DNA from: JBNKDD01 sp050288085
Lineage (GTDB): Bacteria; Chloroflexota; Anaerolineae; Aggregatilineales; UBA3940
Assembly: GCA_050288085.1 (NCBI GenBank)
Contig: JBNKDD010000160.1
Location: forward strand, 1 to 12,723
DNA length: 12,723 bases
Direction: 5' to 3'
Part shown: positions 1 to 7,068 of the stretch, one piece after another
How the letters are laid out: the number at the start of each line of letters is the position of its first letter
Numbering within the stretch: position 1 is the first letter of the stretch
Notes under the pieces: generated by a model
The model's input: only the letters and a program-made list of their open reading frames with translations
The model's database searches: none
What the model was told of the DNA's origin: nothing
Made by a program: the position numbers and the translations under genes

Positions 1-118
1 TAACCGTCCCAACTAATGTCAGCCCGACTGCGATCCACATCGCTGTTCGCACTGACGGCCAACGCGCATTGCGCATCTGGTGGATCAGGATCGGGTTGTC
101 TTTTAAATGCTTGAACAT
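1..118 (-). CDS. Paralogous multi-span membrane protein, N-terminal fragment (runs off the window)
   Basis: Only the first 39 codons are inside the window; the rest lies beyond position 1. The ATG is at 118-116 and the protein begins MFKHLKDNPILIHQMRNARW, followed by PSVRTAM and a hydrophobic stretch that starts the first membrane span. This is the same N-terminal signature (NPIL..QMRNA.WP) carried by the three complete upstream neighbours, so it is the fourth member of the tandem family and the last visible gene of the operon. It starts 37 bp after the stop of the 246-aa gene. No clear Shine-Dalgarno sequence is visible, so it may rely on coupling. It is too short to appear in a length-filtered gene list. 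Function unknown; a reduced ABC-2-like permease subunit is the best inference. Confidence 0.8.
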   Translation of the reverse strand, partial: MFKHLKDNPILIHQMRNARWPSVRTAMWIAVGLTLVGTV

Positions 119-155
119 AGTCACTGGTCAGGTTGAGAACCGTTTCGATGGCCAC

Positions 156-896
156 TCATAAGCTATGCTCCTCATATGTTTTTGTGGTCAGTTTGGTAAG
201 CGCCCACCACCCCCATACCAAATCAACCCCGGCAAAAAGCACAATCATGGTTACCAATTGCCACGTCCACCCATTGTTGCTAAAGACGTCTATGACCGCC
301 ACAGTCTCGGAAGCTATGATCAATACCAGCAAAGGAATTGCTCTGACCAGCGCTTTATCAATGCGTTTCTGCCAGAAGGCCATCCATATGCCGAGCCCAA
401 CGGCCAGATAGTTCCATGCGATAAAAACCAGGGCATAAAGCAGCACATAAGATAACACCAAGAACAAATCAAATAGGCTGTCCATGATCTCTAAAGCCAG
501 TGTCATGGCCATTGAAAGCTGTATTCCTCCGGCTACCATCCATAATAACCTCAGCCGGAATAGAGCACTCGCAGCATAACCACGGACAATCTCGATTTCA
601 GAGAACTCACTAAGATGGATCATCTGATAAGCTTCTGTGTCGGCAGCTTGCACGGTCGCGGCCACAATTGTCAGCAATGGCCCGACGAATAGCAGCACTA
701 CTTCAATCTGGAAGAGAATGTTCTCCAGAATAAAAATTGCGTAGAGAGGAAAGCTCTTGTACCAGATGAAGGGTGGTAAGCCGAGTCCAACTATCGACAA
801 TGCAGCGGCGATCAACCATGTGGTTAGAGGCGGGGGCCACTCCGCGTTGCGCATCTGATAGGCGAGGATCGGGTTGTTTTTGAGAGATTTGATCAT
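156..896 (-). CDS. Paralogous multi-span membrane protein (246 aa), ABC-2 permease-like
   Basis: Integral membrane protein of unknown function with about six predicted spans (near residues 24-44, 52-82, 118-136, 142-172, 186-204 and 212-232). Three family blocks are present: NPILAYQMRNAEW at residues 9-20, EAYQMIHLSEFSE..IVRGY at about 88-107, and the W..LAVGLGIWMAF helix at about 161-174. It is the shortest full copy and lacks the two-cysteine loop found in the 274- and 286-aa paralogues. Its ATG overlaps the TGA of the preceding 286-aa gene by 4 bp (ATGA at 896-893), which implies translational coupling. The general layout, a short cytosolic N-terminus with NPIL and then an 'AYQ...LS....I..GY' amphipathic stretch before a span, recalls ABC-2 permeases. 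That link is an inference from pattern, and no ATPase gene is in view. Confidence 0.85.
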   Translation of the reverse strand: MIKSLKNNPILAYQMRNAEWPPPLTTWLIAAALSIVGLGLPPFIWYKSFPLYAIFILENILFQIEVVLLFVGPLLTIVAATVQAADTEAYQMIHLSEFSEIEIVRGYAASALFRLRLLWMVAGGIQLSMAMTLALEIMDSLFDLFLVLSYVLLYALVFIAWNYLAVGLGIWMAFWQKRIDKALVRAIPLLVLIIASETVAVIDVFSNNGWTWQLVTMIVLFAGVDLVWGWWALTKLTTKTYEEHSL

Positions 897-1753
897 ACCG
901 ATTCATTCTCTATCTGGCGGATCGCCTTTCTGAAATTCGCTCTACCCAGTACCAGGTAAAGCACCGCAAACATCAGGGTGACCGGTATTTGCAGCCATCG
1001 CTCCGAAGAGAGACTGTAAGCTACGTCATAGGAAAGGGTGAAAACAAACAAAAAAGCCAGCCAGGAGATCACCATCTGGATCGCCAATATTATCCCCCAC
1101 CGGATCAGCGTACCGACTAAAGCTTTACCAATCTGGCGATGGCGGAAGGCCATCCACACACCAAGCGTAATGACAAACCAGTGCCAGGTGATAAACGCTG
1201 CAACATTGATAGCAGCAGAAATAACAACCAATCCAGCTTGTGGAAAAAGAAGTTCTGGGAAGGTGGGTGGGGTACAGGCCGAGAAATCAGGCGGGCCGCT
1301 GCAAGCGAACATAATCGCGGCCCTGACGCCGGAGTGGGTCATCGCTACCATTAAGGGGAGAAGCAGTCCGCCGACCGCCATCCACAGTGCCCGCATCCGG
1401 TAGGCAGTGGCAGCCACATAACCGAGTATAATATCCCCCTCCGAGAGATTACTGATCCGCATCATCTGATAAGCCTGTGAGTCGACCGCCTGTACAGTCG
1501 CAACCACCGCGACCACCGCAGCGATCCAGGGACCAAACAGCCTCAGCATAGAATCGATGGGGAAGATGATATTAGCCCCCATCATGGACAACGGTTTGCT
1601 GCCATCTGGAGAAAGCACAAAGCCGATCAGTGCAACAGCAGTTCCAGATAATGTCAACAAAGCGGCGATGATCATTGCCGTTCGGGGTGAAGGCCAACGA
1701 GCATTGCGCATTTGGCGGATCAGGATCGGGTTGTTTTTAAGATTCTCAAGCAT
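893..1753 (-). CDS. Paralogous multi-span membrane protein (286 aa), ABC-2 permease-like
   Basis: Membrane protein of the tandem family and the longest complete copy. It has NPILIRQMRNARWPSPRTAM at residues 9-27, the block QAYQMMRISNLSEGDIILGY at 93-112, and the W..F..TLGVWMAF helix at about 190-203. About six spans are predicted. A loop between spans carries Cys151 and Cys160 in a Pro-rich stretch, matching a similarly placed Cys pair in the 274-aa copy; a disulfide or metal site is possible. The start is supported by a strong GAGGGG (complement of 1759-1764), 5 nt ahead of the ATG and overlapping the end of the 274-aa gene. The gap to that gene is 9 bp, and the next gene overlaps this one by 4 bp, so these genes are co-transcribed. 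Function unknown. Confidence 0.87.
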   Translation of the reverse strand: MLENLKNNPILIRQMRNARWPSPRTAMIIAALLTLSGTAVALIGFVLSPDGSKPLSMMGANIIFPIDSMLRLFGPWIAAVVAVVATVQAVDSQAYQMMRISNLSEGDIILGYVAATAYRMRALWMAVGGLLLPLMVAMTHSGVRAAIMFACSGPPDFSACTPPTFPELLFPQAGLVVISAAINVAAFITWHWFVITLGVWMAFRHRQIGKALVGTLIRWGIILAIQMVISWLAFLFVFTLSYDVAYSLSSERWLQIPVTLMFAVLYLVLGRANFRKAIRQIENESV

Positions 1754-1762
1754 GATTTCCCC

Positions 1763-2587
1763 TCATGAGAGCAGGCTTTCGATGCCGTTCATCCGCGCAT
1801 GGGCTTCGCAGGCACGCACCGCTTCCCAGCTCGCCACCCTGACCAACCACATATTGAACCCGGCAAACATCAAGACCACACAGGGTATTGCAAATACGAC
1901 AAAGGTCAGGTAAGCCTGTAACGCTATAAAAAGCGCTGACAGTAGAAGCACCACGGTCAGCGCCCTCACGGTGTGGTGGATACGAAAAGCCATCCATACC
2001 CCCAGGGTCGCCGCCAACCGGTTCCACACGATCACGAGAACAACCAGGCTCCCGGTGAAGAGCAGAACAATACCGGCGGCGAGGATGAGCGACAGCAGCG
2101 GCTGGGCTGGGATGCAATTGGGAAGCGCCCCTGGCCCGATGACGACGCAAGCCAGGAAAGTATCGAAAGTCAGACTGACATAAGCCAGGATGACTATTAA
2201 CGGAAGCCACAACCCCCCGGCAATCATCCACACCGCCCGCATCCGAAACAGGGTTCCAGATACAAAACCCTTGATAATCTGGTGTTCAACAAGCTGGCTG
2301 AGGCGCACTATCTGGTAGGCTTCCGAGGTGATGAACTGTTTAGTCACCCTCAGGGCCACCACCCCCGTGACCAGTGGGCTGATCACCACTAACAGCGCTT
2401 CGACCAGGAGGATGAATACAAAATCATAAAACAGGACTCTTGGAGAGAGTTGAAAAGCCGCGATAATCAGGGCCAACTCGATCACGGTCAGCGCAATGGC
2501 AATCAATTGCGTGGTGCGCAGCGACGGCCAATGCGCGTTGCGCACCTGATAGGTCAGGATCGGGTTGTTCCTGGGCAGCCTGAACAT
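1763..2587 (-). CDS. Paralogous multi-span membrane protein (274 aa), ABC-2 permease-like
   Basis: First of the four paralogues in transcription order, starting 5 bp after the stop of the 322-aa gene. The N-terminus has NPILTYQVRNAHW at residues 9-20, then about six spans (near 24-46, 54-80, 118-138, 162-188, 206-226 and 228-248). Conserved blocks are SEAYQIVRLSQLVEHQIIKG at 88-107 and WNRLAATLGVWMAF at 188-201. Cys147 and Cys158 sit in a loop equivalent to the Cys pair of the 286-aa copy, with slightly different spacing. The C-terminal tail after about residue 250 is hydrophilic and unlike the other copies. The start codon fits the family N-terminus exactly. The ABC-2-permease-like label is inferred from the shared layout; the family itself is not one I can name. 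Confidence 0.86.
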   Translation of the reverse strand: MFRLPRNNPILTYQVRNAHWPSLRTTQLIAIALTVIELALIIAAFQLSPRVLFYDFVFILLVEALLVVISPLVTGVVALRVTKQFITSEAYQIVRLSQLVEHQIIKGFVSGTLFRMRAVWMIAGGLWLPLIVILAYVSLTFDTFLACVVIGPGALPNCIPAQPLLSLILAAGIVLLFTGSLVVLVIVWNRLAATLGVWMAFRIHHTVRALTVVLLLSALFIALQAYLTFVVFAIPCVVLMFAGFNMWLVRVASWEAVRACEAHARMNGIESLLS

Positions 2588-2592
2588 GATGA

Positions 2593-3561
2593 CTACCCAT
2601 AAGCCTCAACAAGTTTCACAAAAGCCGGGATGAGCCAGAAAACCCCGATGACAGCCATACTCGCCCACCCGGCGGCAGTCGCAGCCAGAACCATCCAGAT
2701 ACCGGTATTCGCCTTATCCTGCCAGAAGCCAATAGTCAACGCCGCGCCGCCCACCACATAGGACACCACTACCGCCGCCAGAAAAGCCCATCCTATCGGA
2801 TCGCTGAGCAGTTGATTCATATAGCTGGGATCGGTCAGGCTCGATACAACCGGCAGGATCAGCAGCCCCACCGCCAAGATTTTCATGGCAGTTTTAGAAA
2901 ACGGCGTGTAGTAAACCTGACGCCCTTCAGGTAGATCGTCGATGCAGCGGTAACCGGCCAGCGCCAACAATATGTAGATGATATTGGCGGGAAGCATCGC
3001 ACCAAAGCCCAGCCAGAGGTAATGCTTGATGCCAGACCGCCGGGCATAATTGCCGATCAGAATCCCCTGGATGACAAACATAAACGGAAAAAGCCAGAGA
3101 ACATTTGGACTCGCCGGAATGAAAAAGCCCAACCACATGAGCATAACCAGCGCGAAAATCCCTATCAGGCTCATCGTTTTTGGGGAGCGGATCGAATGAG
3201 CCGGGGCAGCACCAAAGGCATCCGGCCCGCCCATCAACACAACATAGGGACTCTGGCGGATGATATCTCTAATCTCAGTCCTTAATTTATAGTCAGATTC
3301 AAGCAGGGGCTCCAATCCATCTGACACCGCCTGCCGGGTCGATTCGCCCGGTGAGTTAGCCAGCGCTTCTAACCGAGTTCCCAGCGAGAGATTATCCTTG
3401 ATATACGGAACAAGCCTGATCCAGATAAAATAGGCCGACCGCATATCCGGGCTCATTTTTTCTACTGCACTGGGTTGGATAGTTGGCAGCGATACAAGCT
3501 CCCTGACATGAAATCCCAGGATCGTCGCAACCACGTCGGCCAGGCCTAGTTGTGCTTCCAT
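2593..3561 (-). CDS. Membrane protein with helical cytosolic head and about six spans (322 aa)
   Basis: First gene of the minus-strand operon; not recognised as a named family. Residues 1-125 are soluble and mostly helical. The stretch LEPLLESDYKLRTEI near 83-97 resembles helical modules seen at the N-termini of some bacterial effector or signalling proteins, a low-confidence comparison. A GGPDAFGAAPAHS linker (111-123) leads to spans near 131-148, 154-171, 181-204, 225-242, 256-277 and 288-313. It lacks the NPIL...RNA.WP signature of the four genes downstream, so it is a distinct component. The start is supported by GGAG (complement of 3570-3573), 8 nt before the ATG. A possible -10 (CATAAT, complement of 3607-3612) lies upstream without a convincing -35. 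It is divergently arranged with the 737-aa gene across 249 bp. Confidence 0.83.
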   Translation of the reverse strand: MEAQLGLADVVATILGFHVRELVSLPTIQPSAVEKMSPDMRSAYFIWIRLVPYIKDNLSLGTRLEALANSPGESTRQAVSDGLEPLLESDYKLRTEIRDIIRQSPYVVLMGGPDAFGAAPAHSIRSPKTMSLIGIFALVMLMWLGFFIPASPNVLWLFPFMFVIQGILIGNYARRSGIKHYLWLGFGAMLPANIIYILLALAGYRCIDDLPEGRQVYYTPFSKTAMKILAVGLLILPVVSSLTDPSYMNQLLSDPIGWAFLAAVVVSYVVGGAALTIGFWQDKANTGIWMVLAATAAGWASMAVIGVFWLIPAFVKLVEAYG

Positions 3562-3675
3562 GATTTACACTCCGCCCAATGAGGATAATGTTTTGCCCCC
3601 ACAAGTATTATGGAACTCTCCCCACGATGCAACTACGGGCCGTCTCAGCAAGCGAAAATACGAACACCTGTGCGG

Positions 3676-3703
3676 TTGTAGACAAACTTGCTTTGGCTAT
3701 ACT
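3676..3703 (+). promoter_or_regulatory. Possible promoter for the 737-aa surface protein gene
   Basis: A TATACT hexamer at 3698-3703 matches the -10 consensus at five of six bases. It follows TTGTAG (3676-3681) after a 16-base spacer; that -35 matches only three of six bases. If used, it would give a leader of roughly 100 nt containing the two hairpins at 3717-3763. This is the best plus-strand candidate I can see in the divergent region, but it is weak. Confidence 0.3.
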
Positions 3704-3716
3704 AGGTGTTAAGTAA

Positions 3717-3763
3717 AAATAGCTAAGGCTATTTCCTATTGCAGTTGGGTTACTCGCCCAACT
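3717..3763 (+). promoter_or_regulatory. Two adjacent inverted repeats in the leader of the 737-aa gene
   Basis: The first repeat is AAATAGC (3717-3723) with GCTATTT (3728-3734), a perfect 7-bp stem with a 4-base loop TAAG. The second is AGTTGGG (3743-3749) with CCCAACT (3757-3763), a perfect 7-bp stem with a 7-base loop. In addition, AGCTAAG at 3721-3727 can pair with CTTAGCT at 3762-3768. This third pairing competes with the first stem and with the last two positions of the second. The block ends about 48 bp before the start codon and could be a leader structure or an operator. There is no gene upstream on this strand that it could terminate. Confidence 0.45.
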
Positions 3764-3810
3764 TAGCTTTCCGCCAGATCGATCACTGTTGCCCTTATTG
3801 AGGGATACCG

Positions 3811-6024
3811 ATGTCACGTACCAATAACATAATCCGAACACTTGTCAGTCCGATCGTGCATGGTATCCGCGATTACATCTTGCGGAATGTTTTCTCCCGC
3901 ACCTTCTTTATCTCGCTGACTTTCCTGGGCCTGACCCTGGTAATCGTCAAGTCACGGGTGCTGGCCTTCACCTTCATCCACTACCCGTTAATCGTCAACG
4001 ACATCCTGACCACTGCCAGTTCTGGCCTATCACTCCTGATCCCGATCCTGCTGGCGCTGTTCCTGGTCTTTGGCAAACGAAACATCGTCCGCTCACATAA
4101 ATTTCGCGGCTATAAATTCCTACTGCTGACCAGCATCGCCGCGACCTCGACTACGACTTACCTGCTGGCCTCAGAGAGCAACCTGATCAACCCGGTCATC
4201 AAGCTGACCGCCGATCCGGGTGAGATCGATTATGGCGATTGCAGCCTGTTAAGCTGGCGAGTCCGCTACGATCTGAACGCCGATATTTTCCTGAACGGGC
4301 AGCCGGTCGGATTGGCCGGAGACGAGTATGTCTGCCCCAGCCAGGAGCGCACCTATACCTTGCAAGTCAGGTTGGCGGATGGAACCACCCGCGAAGACGC
4401 GGTGGTCGTCCGGCGGAAGTTGAGCGTGGCTTACCAGACACTCGAATCACAGGAGCAGGAAGCGGCTGCTGCCGAAACGCAGCTTGCCAACATCGAAGCG
4501 CTGGGCGCGACGCGGGTAGCCCTCACCCAACAGGCCGTCAATGCCTGGCTGACCAACACCTCACAGGTACTCGATGCCCAGATCGAGTCCACGCGGCGGG
4601 TGGTCGAACTGGAGGCCGAGTTAACGGGAACCAGCGCCTCGGCACTGGAAACCGTCACCGCAGCACTATACGAAGCCGGGCAAACCGCCACCGCCCAGGT
4701 GATCGCCGGGCAGGCCACCGCCGCGCAAGAGATGCAGCACGCACAAGCCACCGCCGCCGAAGAAGCGCGGGTCGCCGCCGCGCAGCAAAACACCCAGCAG
4801 GCTGCGGTCAATGCCGCGATTGCGCAGGCCGCCGGGACTCAGGCTGCCGCCGCCGAAACGTTTGCTGCACAGGCGGCTCAAGCCCAGGCCGAATGGACCC
4901 GGATCGCTGCCGGAATCCAGCAGCCCACCCCGGTGATCGTCACCGCCACGCCCGCACCAACTGCGACACCGACCGCCACGCCATCGCCCACCCCCTCGCC
5001 GACGAGCACCGTCACGCCATCGCCGACACCCTCCATAACGCCCACCCCGGATGATACCGAAACGCCAGCCACGCCCAGCCCGACGCCAACGCCATCCAGC
5101 ACGCCGACACTCACCCCATCACCGACCGGCACAGCAACCGCGACTCCCTCGGTAACCCCGACCGAGGCCACCGCCACGCCAACACCCGCGCCGGTTTGCC
5201 CCTTCTATGCGCAGTATATTGTCTACGCTTATGGGGTGGATGATTTTGAATACAGCCTGTGCGAGCCGGACGGCAAGACTGCCGACGTGGGCGTCAAGAA
5301 GAGTTCGCTCCTGATCCTCGATATGGGGGCGGATTACCAGATCGTCGATGGGCCGGGGATCGACTTCTATTATCACGAGTGGCTCAATACCGACTCGAAC
5401 CCGGTGACGGTTTACATGGATTGGGTTGAAGTGGCAGTTGCGCCGGAGCCGGTCGAGGGCGTTGATGGCCCGTTCGATGCAGATTACGTGACCGTGTTGA
5501 TCTGGGGAGACGACGATCCGACCAATAATGGCACGCTGGCCGGATACGAAAACGAGGCCGCCAACCAGTTTATCCACCCGGACGACCTGATCCACAAGTC
5601 AGGGATCGGGATCGACATCGGCGCAGATGACGGCAGGCTGTATCGCTATATCCGCATCCAATCCCACCCGCCCGCTATCAAACCCGGCCAGGGCGACCGG
5701 GCCCAGCTAGACGCCATCGAAGCGGTGAACGTGGGCCGCCCGGAGGCATCCCCCCCGCCCAATAACGGCGATCCCTTCAAGGCGCTGGCCGGAACCGAGC
5801 AGGAATTTGTCGTCATCCCCCGACCTGAACTGGCCGGTATCACCAATGAGGCAGACAGCGGACTCAAGTCCACAAGCAGCCCGCCGCGTGATATCGATTG
5901 GGTAGAGTCCAACCTGGACAGCTTGCTGATGATCTCCGTAATCACCATCAATTTTGCGCTGGGTGTCTTCTTCCTGATCGACGTGCTGGCACATTTGTAC
6001 TTCAGGGGATTCAGACCTGGGTAG
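3811..6024 (+). CDS. Membrane-anchored surface protein: Ig-like domain, Ala/Gln helix, TP linker, discoidin-like domain (737 aa)
   Basis: The start is supported by GAGGG (3800-3804), 6 nt upstream of the ATG. Spans are predicted near residues 29-46, 68-88 and 103-121. Next comes an Ig-like beta domain at 128-201 (LTADPGEIDYGDCSLLSWRV, with C144 and C175), a type I know from Chloroflexota proteins. Residues 205-370 form an Ala/Gln/Glu-rich probable coiled coil. Residues 371-461 are a Thr-Pro-Ser linker built on 'TPTPSP' units. Residues 462-645 resemble discoidin-like beta sandwiches: IVDGPGIDFYYHEW at 511-524, DWVEVAVAPEP at 537-547, RYIRIQS near 612 and AQLDAIEAVN at 631-640. A final span lies near 707-728. 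Role unknown; ligand binding or cell-surface sensing is plausible. The end of the gene (5916-5985) is repeated at 7122-7191. Confidence 0.85.
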   Translation: MSRTNNIIRTLVSPIVHGIRDYILRNVFSRTFFISLTFLGLTLVIVKSRVLAFTFIHYPLIVNDILTTASSGLSLLIPILLALFLVFGKRNIVRSHKFRGYKFLLLTSIAATSTTTYLLASESNLINPVIKLTADPGEIDYGDCSLLSWRVRYDLNADIFLNGQPVGLAGDEYVCPSQERTYTLQVRLADGTTREDAVVVRRKLSVAYQTLESQEQEAAAAETQLANIEALGATRVALTQQAVNAWLTNTSQVLDAQIESTRRVVELEAELTGTSASALETVTAALYEAGQTATAQVIAGQATAAQEMQHAQATAAEEARVAAAQQNTQQAAVNAAIAQAAGTQAAAAETFAAQAAQAQAEWTRIAAGIQQPTPVIVTATPAPTATPTATPSPTPSPTSTVTPSPTPSITPTPDDTETPATPSPTPTPSSTPTLTPSPTGTATATPSVTPTEATATPTPAPVCPFYAQYIVYAYGVDDFEYSLCEPDGKTADVGVKKSSLLILDMGADYQIVDGPGIDFYYHEWLNTDSNPVTVYMDWVEVAVAPEPVEGVDGPFDADYVTVLIWGDDDPTNNGTLAGYENEAANQFIHPDDLIHKSGIGIDIGADDGRLYRYIRIQSHPPAIKPGQGDRAQLDAIEAVNVGRPEASPPPNNGDPFKALAGTEQEFVVIPRPELAGITNEADSGLKSTSSPPRDIDWVESNLDSLLMISVITINFALGVFFLIDVLAHLYFRGFRPG
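4930..5190 (+). repeat. Low-complexity Thr-Pro-Ser codon tract inside the 737-aa gene
   Basis: This stretch encodes the linker at about residues 374-460 and is dominated by ACG/ACC/ACA, CCG/CCC/CCA and TCG/TCC/AGC codons in short imperfect repeats (for example ACGCCATCGCCGACACC). It is a flexible extracellular spacer of the kind frequent in Chloroflexota surface proteins. Such tracts can change length by replication slippage or recombination. Synonymous codons are mixed, so this is not a perfect microsatellite. Confidence 0.75.
5916..5985 (+). repeat. Direct repeat, copy A (3' end of the 737-aa gene)
   Basis: Seventy bases starting GGACAGCTTG and ending in GACGTG, matching 7122-7191 at 67 of 70 positions by direct comparison, with no gaps. 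The three differences are TTG/CTG (Leu, silent), ACC/GCC (Thr to Ala) and GAC/GAT (Asp, silent). The left edge is abrupt at GGACAG. To the right, similarity fades but a shared LY and Arg-rich tail remains at protein level. Copy A encodes residues 703-725, the last membrane span. Confidence 0.93.
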
Positions 6025-6216
6025 TGCTGTATAAACCTTGATTTTGGACTACGCTATAACCCACTTACGCTCCTCCGAAGCTTTCGTCCCCCCTTCAACA
6101 AATCTGAGCGGCGTTCTGTAGCTCGGGCGAAGATCAGGGGGGTAAGATGAGAATCCAAGAATCAACTTAACACAGCGCCAGCAGGCACTGTTGGCAATCA
6201 ACTGAGGAGAGCTTGA
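6025..6216. other. 192-bp spacer between surface protein and protease genes
   Basis: No convincing gene, promoter or Rho-independent terminator was found here. Only a 5-bp GTAGT/ACTAC pairing (6021-6025 with 6048-6052) occurs just after the upstream stop, without a T-tract. The downstream end holds the ribosome binding site GAGGAG (6204-6209) of the protease gene. Confidence 0.5.
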
Positions 6217-7032
6217 ATGGAACATACAGCTAATCAAATTACACCGGAAAACATAACAGCACAGGAGATCAAACCAATGCCGTTTTGGGTCTCCTGTCTG
6301 ATGTTTGGAATACCAGCTCTGCTCTTCATCCTGGTTGTCTACATGGGGATTCCCTTCTTTGAATCACTGGGGATTCCGCCCCTTCACAGCTATCTATCCG
6401 CCCTGGCAGTAGTCCTGGCTCTCATGTTTGCAGCGGCACTGGTCGCCTACGCAAAAATCGAAAACCGCCCGATGACGTGGGCGGCCTTCCGTGAGCGGTA
6501 TCGCTACCCCAAACTGACATGGAAAACCTTTCTGTTAGCCATTGGTATGACGCTTGCAGCGTTTGTGGGGTATGGACTATCCAGTGGTATTTCAAGATAC
6601 CTGATCCAGATTGGCATAATTCCCATCCCGGCAGGCACGCCGTTGATGATCCGCCCCAGCACTGATCTATCCGATATTGCCGTACTCAACATGGTGGCGG
6701 GGGGCAGCATCGCCGGGCGTTACGAGCTCATCCCCCTGTATTTTGTAACGTTGTTTTTCAACATTGCAGGTGAGGAATTGTGGTGGCGTGGTTACACCCT
6801 ACCTCGTCAGGAGCTCACTCACGGTAAATGGACCTGGATGATCCACGGTGTGATGTGGACGTTGTTCCATGCCTTTAAGTTTTGGGACTGGATAGGATTG
6901 CTGCCGGTATGCCTGATCATTTCCTATGTTAGCCAGCGAAGTAAGAATAACTGGCCTGCGTTTCTCACACATTATATGTATAACGGGGTGGGTTTTATCT
7001 TGATCAGCCTAGCGATCTTTATGCCTCAGTGA
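6217..7032 (+). CDS. CPBP (CAAX-type) intramembrane glutamic protease (271 aa)
   Basis: Membrane-embedded protease of the CPBP/Abi family, whose members cleave within or near the membrane (Rce1-like prenyl-protein proteases, bacteriocin-immunity relatives). The three motifs are visible in order: EELWWR (Glu186, Glu187, Arg191), the WTLFH histidine motif (His218) and HYMYN (His252, Asn256). These correspond to the EExxxR, FxxxH (Trp replacing Phe here) and HxxxN catalytic elements. Hydrophobic spans lie near 26-46, 60-80, 104-122, 172-188, 206-222, 226-238 and 248-268, and the length is usual for the family. GAGGAG at 6204-6209, 7 nt before the ATG, fixes the start. The gene lies between the two direct repeats, and its base use looks less GC-rich by eye than that of the gene upstream. 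The natural substrate is unknown. Confidence 0.92.
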   Translation: MEHTANQITPENITAQEIKPMPFWVSCLMFGIPALLFILVVYMGIPFFESLGIPPLHSYLSALAVVLALMFAAALVAYAKIENRPMTWAAFRERYRYPKLTWKTFLLAIGMTLAAFVGYGLSSGISRYLIQIGIIPIPAGTPLMIRPSTDLSDIAVLNMVAGGSIAGRYELIPLYFVTLFFNIAGEELWWRGYTLPRQELTHGKWTWMIHGVMWTLFHAFKFWDWIGLLPVCLIISYVSQRSKNNWPAFLTHYMYNGVGFILISLAIFMPQ

Positions 7033-7068
7033 CCGGGTAGTCTCATTTGACGACTTCCGGCAAGATAA

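Noticed and set aside
3608..3841. Minus-strand frame of 77 codons in the divergent region
   Set aside because: It overlaps the start of the 737-aa gene and the leader hairpins, with no ribosome binding site or family resemblance.
4239..5054. Long plus-strand frame in a different phase inside the 737-aa gene, rich in Arg and Gly
   Set aside because: It is a shadow of the Ala/Thr/Pro-rich coding sequence, has no family features, and the real frame has clear domains.
4878..5177. Antisense frame encoding a Val/Gly repeat protein
   Set aside because: It is the complement of the TP-linker codons; the repeat character is inherited from that tract.
6021..6052. Possible terminator after the 737-aa gene (GTAGT/ACTAC)
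   Set aside because: A 5-bp stem with a 22-base loop and no T-tract is not convincing.
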